Shown here in pieces: positions 58,101 to 64,000 of a stretch of 64,000 nt of DNA (positions within the stretch are counted from its first letter, which is position 1; each line of letters opens with the position of its first letter). The stretch comes from Bacteroidales bacterium (GTDB lineage: Bacteria > Bacteroidota > Bacteroidia > Bacteroidales > F082): contig JAFZKP010000037.1 of assembly GCA_017553625.1 (NCBI GenBank), positions 1 to 64,000 of the forward strand. Reading direction: 5' to 3'. Under the pieces are notes generated by a model that had not been told where the DNA came from, made no database searches, and was given only the letters and a program-made list of their open reading frames with translations. Position numbers and translations under genes: made by a program.

Positions 58101-59592
58101 TCATAGCTATAAGCCGTTGATTCTCAAAGTCTCCATGAACAGTGAAATCATTGAATTCATTGCCGTAAAGCACCAACGAGTTAAACTTCACATCCGCCTC
58201 AAAGTCGGTGTCCTTCACCTCGAGACCTTTTCCGTTCAAACTAAGCTCCATCGACACTTCAGCGGCATCTTCAAAACCAACCAATTCCTTGAAATTCAAC
58301 CTATTAGTGACGATATTAAACGAATATTCAGTATTCTCTGTCGTGTTTAGATACACGTAAGCGTCGACATCGCCCATATCGGAGATGAGATTGGCTTTCG
58401 CGGAAAAATCGTTGGCGTAACCGCTGTAAGTTCCTGAAAACGAGCACATTCCCATCGGCTTCAGGGCATCAGGCAGCGGCACTGTCACCGATTCCGATGG
58501 TATCGCTGTGTTTTTCATGTCGTCGTAAGAAGTCACAAGCTTCTTGATTCCGACGTCCATGTATGTCGTCTCAAAATCAGGCAAGCCTGTCATCGTAACG
58601 TCGGCTTCAAGATGCGTGCTGTTGGCGTAATACAAGTCAACGTCGGATACCGTGAAATCACTCACAGTTCCGTCATATTGAGCCGTAAACACAAATTTGT
58701 CGGGCATCTTCGACAGAACCCACGCGAAATATTTCAGGTCGCTCAGAAGCAGCGTCGACTGCCTGATGTTTCCAATAATTCTTACAGAATCCTCAAATTC
58801 GTAATATGCGCTTGAACTTTCATATTCGAAACGGAGGTCAAGGTCAACATGCGACTCGTTTGTCACAAGAATCAGATTGTCGATGTTGAGGCATTTCTCG
58901 CAGAAAAGTACATCTCCCCTCGCATCGTCAAGCACGAGACCGCATCTGTCCTTGCCTTTCAGCGCATGCACGTTACCCAGAACGGAGTCGTTGCGAATCT
59001 CAAGATTGCTGAAAATACCGTAAATGCTGTCAATATCGATATGCGCATAATCCATGCTCAGCCTCTCTGGATCGTCCTTATGCTGGTTCCAGAAAATCAC
59101 ATGACCGTTGTCAAGCCGCATATTATCAATCTTCAAATGGAAGCCGGAGCCTTCGTCTTCTTCGGTTTTCTTGCCTTTTCCGCCTCCAAATTGTGCAATG
59201 ATATCATTGATGTTAAGCAATTCATTTTCCTCATATTTCACAATCCTTCCCATGACATTTTCAAAATAGACATCTTTTACGCGTATGTCATCAAATGTCA
59301 TAAGAGGCGCGAATCTGGCGTTAATCTTGCCTATCTCGAACATCGGATAGCCTTCCAAGTCGTTGACTTGAACGTCTTCAATGCAAAGATACAGGTTCGT
59401 CGTGATGTAAAACGTCTTGATTTTGACTTCCGTGTTGAGCTTTCTCGACAGCTCTCCCGCCACCGAACGCGCTATCATACTCTGCACGGTGATGTCACGG
59501 AAAGCCGCGATGAGGCTCGCCATGAGAGCAAAAATTATCACAAAGATAATTAATATGCCGTGTATAATCTTCTTTTTTGTACCTTTGCGCAT
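55096..59592 (-). CDS. TamB-like translocation and assembly module protein
   Basis: 1,498 residues. A single N-terminal membrane helix (about 10-31, ILIIFVIIFALMASLIAAF) anchors a very long, regularly alternating beta-strand protein that fills the periplasm. The C-terminal 400 residues have the DUF490/TamB pattern, with 'GVFNFTLQMVKRTFTLREGGTLRWTGDP' near 1205 and 'VFSLMVLGSFSYTAG' near 1320. Bacteroidota TamB-like proteins work in outer membrane assembly, by lipid or beta-barrel transport. The start codon is only 12 bases from the divergent tsaD start, and the tsaD -7 box lies in its first codons. It leads a three-gene string with the helicase and the tricorn-like protease. Confidence 0.9.
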   Translation of the reverse strand: MRKGTKKKIIHGILIIFVIIFALMASLIAAFRDITVQSMIARSVAGELSRKLNTEVKIKTFYITTNLYLCIEDVQVNDLEGYPMFEIGKINARFAPLMTFDDIRVKDVYFENVMGRIVKYEENELLNINDIIAQFGGGKGKKTEEDEGSGFHLKIDNMRLDNGHVIFWNQHKDDPERLSMDYAHIDIDSIYGIFSNLEIRNDSVLGNVHALKGKDRCGLVLDDARGDVLFCEKCLNIDNLILVTNESHVDLDLRFEYESSSAYYEFEDSVRIIGNIRQSTLLLSDLKYFAWVLSKMPDKFVFTAQYDGTVSDFTVSDVDLYYANSTHLEADVTMTGLPDFETTYMDVGIKKLVTSYDDMKNTAIPSESVTVPLPDALKPMGMCSFSGTYSGYANDFSAKANLISDMGDVDAYVYLNTTENTEYSFNIVTNRLNFKELVGFEDAAEVSMELSLNGKGLEVKDTDFEADVKFNSLVLYGNEFNDFTVHGDFENQRLIAMTKLEHPHVGLDLSAMIDLNGEMPSYNIKADIKDADLVKLKLIDNDTVMVVSSLIDLQFTGDDIDNITGKLDIENTKFYNGDEYTMKDFSASVTEFSGIKDIEINCDFFDFYSSGIINFKTFANAMKNTAKRYVNIPAWFGNTIPDTNKQEFSLSLNLKDTRQLSKLFIPELYVSRGTTVTATYTDGYAYHGSTIESPEVWYNNLKFKNLEIRNTGKFDEFLSDITFDDIIIRDTTSTNPDPISLENVVVQTKFANDTILIDLQWDDDIEEDRNKAHIKSMFVPHPKSGGLLTIKSDEIVVNDTLWALNPNCVIDFQKTKTFINDFELYTNAQSMKVNGVYPKRNQDTLMVTLKNVDVSDFDFITVGNDLDFDGIVTGFVGFSGLDEQLAFSSILELKEFYLNKQEVGDVFVNTKWVDESKSIYINSEIYNSLFENEQHESVRLNGYYSPMRRSNNLNFNLKFDKFKLETVSPFISKVVNRMNGYASGNARIRGSFSEPEFMGKVSIIDAGCKINYLNTYYTFSNDIDIQKDKIVIDNMIINDTLGNTASLNGMIRHNYLRDFDFDLSLKCNDFLALNIPVEQAEGFYGSAVADGTVLISGPIDNIVMNIEAVTKKGTVIDIPLSGTSTMNNDFIVFVRREAESDTLVETYVPEVSKEKGSFTMDLMADVNPDAAVNIFLPQNMGNISARGAGNIKIDLDDDDFALRGDYVINSGVFNFTLQMVKRTFTLREGGTLRWTGDPADADINIVGVYRTKSSLTSLGSSLVDSTALTNNINVDCIIRLSDKLMNPTITFGLELPNAKEDTKNLVFSIIDTTNQAVMAQQVFSLMVLGSFSYTAGSNIARFGTTAGYSVITNQLSNWLSQISKDFDIGINYTPNDQLTNEELEVALSTQLFDDRLTIEGNFGVIRGNKSDASQANNIVGDVDLTLKITKRLSFKAYNHTNVKNNYYYYSFENYSDFTQGVGISFSQSFDNIREIFTFNKKNKANKTKLKLDEKPKTE
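59580..59587 (+). promoter_or_regulatory. -7 box of tsaD, inside the tamB start region
   Basis: TACCTTTG at 59580-59587, 17 bp before the tsaD start. It overlaps codons 2-5 of tamB on the other strand. Confidence 0.55.
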
Positions 59593-59604
59593 TCTTTTAT
59601 AGCT

Positions 59605-60627
59605 ATGAACGAATACATTTTAGCCATCGAATCATCATGTGATGACACTTCTGCAGCGGTCCTCAGAGGCACGACAGTACTGTCGAATGTCATTGCTAAT
59701 CAAGAGGTTCACCGCCAATACGGAGGTGTCATACCTGAGCTCGCCTCGCGCGCGCACCAACAGAATATCATACCTGTTGTCGACGCCGCAATTAAGCAAG
59801 CAAATATACAAAAAAATCAAATAAGTGCAATATCTTTTACACGCGGTCCGGGACTTTTAGGTTCTTTGCTCGTAGGTACTTCATTTTCAAAGGCTTTCGC
59901 CCTCGCAATGGACATCCCGATGATTGAAATTAATCACACGAACGGCCATGTTCTGGCACTTTTTGCACAGGAGCCTGACAATCCTACGCCAGTTCCGCAG
60001 TTTCCGTTCCTCTGCCTGACAGTGTCGGGCGGTCACACCCAAATCATGAAAGTCAACGACTATTTCGACATGGAGATTCTGGGCAAGACCATCGACGACG
60101 CCGCCGGAGAGGCTTTCGACAAGACAGCCAAAATCATGGGACTCGGCTACCCTGGCGGTCCGATAATCAACAAGTTGGCTAAAGAAGGCAACCCCGACGC
60201 GTTCCAGTTCAGCAAACCGCACATCCCCGGCTACGACTACAGCTTCAGCGGACTGAAAACGAGCTTTTTGTATTTCTTGAGAGACAAACTCAAGGAAAAC
60301 GAGAATTTCATCGAGGAAAACAAGGCGGATTTGTGCGCCTCCATTCAGAAAGACATCATCGACACCCTGATGAAAAAGCTCATCAAAGCAGCGAAGGACA
60401 CTGGCATAAGACAGGTCGCCATAGCGGGCGGAGTGTCAGCAAACACTGGTCTTCAGGATGCCATGCGCGCCGCCGGCAAGAAATATCACTGGGATGTGTT
60501 CATCCCGAAATTCAAGTTCAGCACCGACAACGCCGCCATGATAGGCGTGGCAGGATACCTCAAATACCAACGCGGCGAATTCGGATCACAGGACATGACA
60601 CCATATGCCCGCACTGCTACGCAGTGA
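59605..60627 (+). CDS. tsaD: tRNA t6A threonylcarbamoyltransferase TsaD
   Basis: 340 residues, the full length of the bacterial enzyme. TsaD moves the threonylcarbamoyl group to A37 of ANN-decoding tRNAs, together with TsaB and TsaE. Visible: 'ILAIESSCDDTSAAVL', 'GGVIPELASRAHQQNI', the metal-binding 'INHTNGHVLAL' (HxxxH), 'LTVSGGHTQI' and 'AIAGGVSANTGLQ'. The ATG at 59605 is the start; an upstream ATG at 59560 precedes the -7 box. The last codons form a small hairpin (CACTGC TAC GCAGTG, 60612-60626), followed at once by an octanucleotide array. Confidence 0.97.
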   Translation: MNEYILAIESSCDDTSAAVLRGTTVLSNVIANQEVHRQYGGVIPELASRAHQQNIIPVVDAAIKQANIQKNQISAISFTRGPGLLGSLLVGTSFSKAFALAMDIPMIEINHTNGHVLALFAQEPDNPTPVPQFPFLCLTVSGGHTQIMKVNDYFDMEILGKTIDDAAGEAFDKTAKIMGLGYPGGPIINKLAKEGNPDAFQFSKPHIPGYDYSFSGLKTSFLYFLRDKLKENENFIEENKADLCASIQKDIIDTLMKKLIKAAKDTGIRQVAIAGGVSANTGLQDAMRAAGKKYHWDVFIPKFKFSTDNAAMIGVAGYLKYQRGEFGSQDMTPYARTATQ

Positions 60628-60630
60628 TTA

Positions 60631-60754
60631 GTTAATCAGTTAATCAGTTAGTCAGTTAGTCAGTTAAAACCGACAACTGATTAACTGAACAACTGATTAA
60701 CTGAACAACTGAATAACTGAACAACTGAACAACTGAATAACTGAATAACTGTAA
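60631..60754. repeat. Octanucleotide array with inverted halves
   Basis: Direct CAGTTA(A/G)T units (about four, 60637-60668, after a partial unit) are followed by six bases and then about ten units of the opposite orientation (AACTGATT, AACTGAAC, AACTGAAT; 60675-60754). The halves can pair as one hairpin. It fills the tsaD-dGTPase gap and is of the same family as the array at 25853. Confidence 0.9.
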
Positions 60755-60758
60755 ATAA

Positions 60759-62081
60759 ATGAATTGGGAACAACTTTTATCAGCAAAGCGTGAGGCTCGC
60801 GCACAAAGCGTCGCCGACATCAGAAACGAGTTTCAGAGAGATTACGACCGTATAATCTTCTCGAACATCTTCCACCGTCTGCAGAACAAGACGCAGGTGT
60901 TCGCACTTCCTGGCAGCAAACTCGTGCATAACCGTATGACACACAGCCTCGAAGTGGCAAGCGTAGGTCGTTCGATAGCGCGCAAGGTGTCGAAGTTCCT
61001 CATCGACAAATACGGTCCCGGTTTCCATGACGTCATCTACGACATCGACACCATCGTCTCGACCGCATGCCTCGCCCACGACCTCGGCAACCCTCCTTTC
61101 GGACATTCCGGCGAGGAGACGATGAGCAGCTATTTCAAATTCGGCGAAGGCAAGTCGTTACAGAGCCAAATCCCTGAAAACCAATGGTCTGACCTCATCT
61201 CTTTTGAAGGCAACGCCAACGCTTTCCGCCAGCTGACACACCAGTTTGCCGGTCGTCGTGAAGGCGGTCTCTCGCTGACATACGCCTCCTTGGCAACGCT
61301 GATAAAATACCCATACCCGTCTTTCGACAAAGGCGACCGCAAGAAATACAACGTCTTCAACAGCGAAATCGAGCAGTTTGAGAAAGTGATGGAAGGCTGC
61401 GGGATACCGCGTCTTGACAGCACAAAGCCGATTTACGCGCGTCATCCGCTCTCCTACATGATGGAGGCCGCCGACGACATCTGCTACCTCATCCTCGACA
61501 TGGAGGACGCCCACAAGCGCGGCATCATCCAAACCGTTGACATCGACAAGCATTTCATGGCGTTTTTCAACCCCGACGACAAGTCTGAGGAATGGTTCTT
61601 TGAACGCCGCGAGCACATCTTCAAAACCGTCACCGACGCCAACGAGCGCATGGCTTTCCTGCGTGCCACCGTCATCAACAAGCTCGTCGACTGCGCATCG
61701 AAAGTGTTCATCGAGAACTACAACGACATCATGGCTGGGACGTTCCAGAAGAGCCTCATCTCGCACCTTCCAGAAAACATTAAAGACGCCCTCGAAGGAT
61801 GCAGAAGCTTCTCTGTTCCAAACATTTACAAACATCCGTCGGTGGTTAAAATCGAAGTCAAAGGCTACAACATCATCGGCAGCCTGATGAAAGAGTTCAT
61901 GGACGCGGTATTGCAACCCGACAGCGGCTATCACAAACGCCTGATGTCCATCATCCCCGACCAGTTCAAGACAGAAAAAGACGACCTGTATTCGAAAATC
62001 CAAGTCGTCCTCGACTACATATCCAACATGACCGACCTCTACGCCGTTCAGCTTTACAAGGACTTGCGCGGGATAGAGTGA
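60759..62081 (+). CDS. dgt: dGTP triphosphohydrolase (Dgt family)
   Basis: 440 residues, an HD-domain dNTPase that splits dGTP or other dNTPs into nucleoside and triphosphate and so controls the dNTP pool. The metal site is visible as 'HNRMTHSLEVASVGR' and 'CLAHDLGNPPFGHSGE' (H...HD), with 'RHPLSYMMEAADDICYLILD' providing the last Asp. Of Dgt subtype by length. It follows the octanucleotide array and ends one base before the stop of the convergent PNGase F-like gene. Some members of this family act in phage defence; nothing here points to that. Confidence 0.93.
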   Translation: MNWEQLLSAKREARAQSVADIRNEFQRDYDRIIFSNIFHRLQNKTQVFALPGSKLVHNRMTHSLEVASVGRSIARKVSKFLIDKYGPGFHDVIYDIDTIVSTACLAHDLGNPPFGHSGEETMSSYFKFGEGKSLQSQIPENQWSDLISFEGNANAFRQLTHQFAGRREGGLSLTYASLATLIKYPYPSFDKGDRKKYNVFNSEIEQFEKVMEGCGIPRLDSTKPIYARHPLSYMMEAADDICYLILDMEDAHKRGIIQTVDIDKHFMAFFNPDDKSEEWFFERREHIFKTVTDANERMAFLRATVINKLVDCASKVFIENYNDIMAGTFQKSLISHLPENIKDALEGCRSFSVPNIYKHPSVVKIEVKGYNIIGSLMKEFMDAVLQPDSGYHKRLMSIIPDQFKTEKDDLYSKIQVVLDYISNMTDLYAVQLYKDLRGIE

Positions 62082-63773
62082 TTATTTGACATTTCCAACC
62101 AGCACCCCACTCACCATCCAGTGGGAGAAACTGCCACCTTCGTCGGCACCTTGCGGAATGGCGACAGTGATGGTGTGATGCCCTGGTTTTAAATCACTTA
62201 GGGAGAAATAAACAGGATTCGTCGCCGTGCCGGGACACCATCCCGAACGCGACAAATCGGATGAAGAAACACCATTCCAGAAATTGCCTGAAACAGGATT
62301 GTATTCTCTGTAAGTCGCACAGTCACAACGCCATGGAGTGTATTTGAACACCTTTTCGCCATCGATAATGATGGTGTTCTCTTTCGGGTTGAACTCATCG
62401 CCTCCACCCCAGCCCCCATGACCTGTTGTGATATATCTAAGTTTCAGATTCTCAACGCCTTCAGGAATAACAAATTCAACAGTAAGACTGTCGGTCTGGA
62501 ACAAACGCCCGTAATTCTGTCCCGACATCTCCATCACATTGCAGGTGTTGAACAACGGCAGACTCCAACGGTTGTTTCCTGAAACATCACCGCTATATTC
62601 GTTTGGATAAGCCACCAAATCGAGTGAGACCTTATGTCCGCCACCATCGTAATTGCCTATAAAAGCACCAATCAAGACATCGCCAGAAAGACGGTCAGAA
62701 AGCTCTGAAACCTCCATCTTGTAATACGCCTCATCCTCCCATTCCAAGCCGTCAATTTGCACCTTGTCATTGAAATGGTCCACGCCAAAAGGAGTGAAAA
62801 ACCTCATCAGCTCCACAACAGGCATGTAGTCGTCAGTGAGGCTAATTCCTTGATATTTTTTGCCGTTTTTATCATATTGATACGGAACAACTTGAATACT
62901 GTCAATTAAAGCGTTACTTAAAGATAATTTTCTATCCAATGGAATGACAAAAACTGAGCCAGAACGGTCGTAAGCGTCGCCATTTGAACGCTGGTGCAGC
63001 TCCGCAAAAAGCTGATAATGCTCCGGCAAAACGGGCAGGTTCACACGTTTCAAAATGATGGTCCCCCACGAGAAATGAAGCACCGTGTCGAACGGAATCT
63101 CGCCCTTGAATTTCTCGATTTTCGCGAAATGAATCTGCTCGTCTTCGAAAATCTTGGTGCGCACAATCAGCTTGTCCCTGTTTATCCGGTTCAGCTCCTT
63201 CCCCGTCTTCCTAACTCCAAGATTATCAGGAACTAAAGCCTTTTTAAGTTTCTTGTCTTTCTTAATCGACTTCAAATCCATGATGCGGTTGCCGTTTATC
63301 GCCTGGCGCACCATCACGCCTTTCAGATACCCGCGCGAAGTGACCGGAGACGCGTCATAGCCAAGGCTTTCGGTCATCCAAACCTCAATGGTGTTTGAGT
63401 TTATCGAGGTTTTGTATTTCTTGCAATCATAGCCCAAAATCTTCTCATCGCCTTTTTCCTCAAATGTCAAGTCATTGTTTTTCAATGGATAAGAATAAAA
63501 ATACGATTCTCCATCCTGATAACTCATCTGATAATAGGCTGAATCGGCATCATAATCGACGAAAGTGACGTTTGTCGACAATCCCTGAATCAGCTTCCCG
63601 CTAAATTCCTGGATGTCGTTGATTTTCAACTGGTTTTTAAAACGCAGAACCTCACGATAAGTCGTGTCGCCGCTGTCAGAGCCAAGCATATACGATTGAT
63701 AGACAAGACGTTGCTGCGCCGATGCCGTAATCATGGCAAAGATTAATCCTAATACTAATAATGTACGCTTCAT
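62082..63773 (-). CDS. PNGase F-like peptide-N-glycosidase
   Basis: 563 residues with a signal peptide (MKRTLLVLGLIFAMITASAQ). The N-terminal part (about 25-185) resembles the extra N-terminal domain of PNGase F-II or a GLPGLI-type domain. The two catalytic jelly rolls follow. 'GDAYDRSGSVFVI' (about residues 264-276) aligns with the CDEWDRYANVYV region of Elizabethkingia PNGase F, placing the catalytic Asp at DAYDR. 'GGWGGGDEFNPKENTI' (Glu near 459) and 'SRSGWCPGTATNP' match the second half. Such enzymes remove intact N-glycans from glycoproteins, matching the exported beta-galactosidase in this window. The start at 63773 is supported by the promoter; it faces dgt with no gap. Confidence 0.88.
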   Translation of the reverse strand: MKRTLLVLGLIFAMITASAQQRLVYQSYMLGSDSGDTTYREVLRFKNQLKINDIQEFSGKLIQGLSTNVTFVDYDADSAYYQMSYQDGESYFYSYPLKNNDLTFEEKGDEKILGYDCKKYKTSINSNTIEVWMTESLGYDASPVTSRGYLKGVMVRQAINGNRIMDLKSIKKDKKLKKALVPDNLGVRKTGKELNRINRDKLIVRTKIFEDEQIHFAKIEKFKGEIPFDTVLHFSWGTIILKRVNLPVLPEHYQLFAELHQRSNGDAYDRSGSVFVIPLDRKLSLSNALIDSIQVVPYQYDKNGKKYQGISLTDDYMPVVELMRFFTPFGVDHFNDKVQIDGLEWEDEAYYKMEVSELSDRLSGDVLIGAFIGNYDGGGHKVSLDLVAYPNEYSGDVSGNNRWSLPLFNTCNVMEMSGQNYGRLFQTDSLTVEFVIPEGVENLKLRYITTGHGGWGGGDEFNPKENTIIIDGEKVFKYTPWRCDCATYREYNPVSGNFWNGVSSSDLSRSGWCPGTATNPVYFSLSDLKPGHHTITVAIPQGADEGGSFSHWMVSGVLVGNVK

Positions 63774-63787
63774 TTTAAAATTTTTTG

Positions 63788-63818
63788 CAAAGTTAAAAAA
63801 CATTCTGTATATTTGCAA
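63788..63818 (-). promoter_or_regulatory. Promoter of the PNGase F-like gene
   Basis: -7 box TAACTTTG at 63788-63795 and -33 TTG at 63816-63818, 20-bp spacer, on the minus strand, 15 bp before the start codon at 63773. Confidence 0.7.
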
Positions 63819-63831
63819 ACCAAAATGCAAA

Positions 63832-63962
63832 CACATTCTGCTTAGCAGCACATTTTAACACATTCTGCGTAGCAGCATATTATAACACATTCTGCGAAGC
63901 AGCATATTATAACACATTCTGCGAAGCAGCATATTTAAAAGATTTTGCGAAGCAACAAATTA
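63832..63962. repeat. 27-bp micro-hairpin array
   Basis: About five units of CACATT, a hairpin (CTGC TTA GCAG, CTGC GTA GCAG, CTGC GAA GCAG twice, TTGC GAA GCAA), and an AT-rich spacer. The last unit corresponds, on the opposite strand, to the TTGC TTC GCAA part of the array at 48382. Confidence 0.9.
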
Positions 63963-63973
63963 AATTTTATATC

Positions 63974-64000
63974 ATGAAAAAGTTATTACTTCCCATTGCA
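63974..64000 (+). CDS. Start of an exported protein, cut by the window edge
   Basis: Only nine codons (MKKLLLPIA) are present. They look like the beginning of a signal peptide, and the ATG is preceded by AT-rich sequence after the micro-hairpin array. Confidence 0.5.

Noticed and set aside
58849..59553. Plus-strand frame of 234 codons opposite tamB
   Set aside because: Shadow of the tamB N-terminal region, which is intact on the other strand.
60759..62081. Dgt as a phage defence dNTPase
   Set aside because: It has ordinary Dgt features, lies among housekeeping genes next to tsaD, and no defence genes are adjacent.

Overview
The window looks like chromosomal DNA of a member of the Bacteroidota, most likely an uncultivated Bacteroidales from a gut-like habitat. 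The support is indirect but consistent: many start codons are preceded by the Bacteroidota -7 box (TAnnTTTG), there is a type IX secretion C-terminal sorting domain, BspA-type leucine-rich repeats, GLUG repeats, a Bacteroidota-style TamB, a periplasmic GH2 beta-galactosidase and a PNGase F-type deglycosylase. No rRNA, tRNA, CRISPR array or intact insertion sequence was found.

Layout. 1-14.5 kb (minus): one giant secreted beta-helix protein of more than 4,800 residues with six tandem modules. It runs off the left edge and carries a single-base frameshift in a short A tract. Upstream of it, in the same direction, is a two-component pair (response regulator and TPR histidine kinase, 14.6-17.0 kb). 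17.2-22.4 kb (minus): MazG-like pyrophosphohydrolase, POT peptide transporter and GH2 beta-galactosidase. 22.5-30.5 kb (plus): small lipoprotein, polytopic membrane protein, ligA, an array of octanucleotide repeats, then a coupled NapH/NapG-like ferredoxin, Fe-S aldo/keto reductase and NhaC-type antiporter. 30.5-40.3 kb (minus): a visibly AT-richer accessory stretch with a phage-type small protein, an unknown membrane protein, a three-gene operon (DUF1848 protein, methyltransferase/nuclease/RecQ-like helicase fusion, tail-anchored coiled-coil protein) and a DUF3307/SatD pair. 40.4-42.9 kb (minus): threonine aldolase and a sodium/solute symporter. 43.1-48.4 kb (plus): nitroreductase lipoprotein, TPR-HTH regulator and a T9SS-exported LRR/GLUG protein. 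48.6-59.6 kb (minus): tricorn-like protease, UvrD/AddA helicase-nuclease and TamB. 59.6-62.1 kb (plus): tsaD and dGTPase. 62.1-63.8 kb (minus): PNGase F-like enzyme. 64 kb: first codons of another exported protein.

How the parts fit. The surface and periplasmic genes (giant beta-helix protein, LRR/GLUG protein, beta-galactosidase, PNGase F-like enzyme, peptide transporter, tricorn-like protease) fit a lifestyle of attaching to and feeding on glycoproteins and peptides. The DUF1848/RecQ-fusion/coiled-coil operon has the look of an uncharacterised defence system and is the best candidate here for a new biological system. The window is also rich in small palindromic DNA: arrays of GCGAAGC micro-hairpins, octanucleotide arrays, a 113-bp imperfect palindrome, and a 28-bp palindrome that sits in frame inside two unrelated coding sequences.
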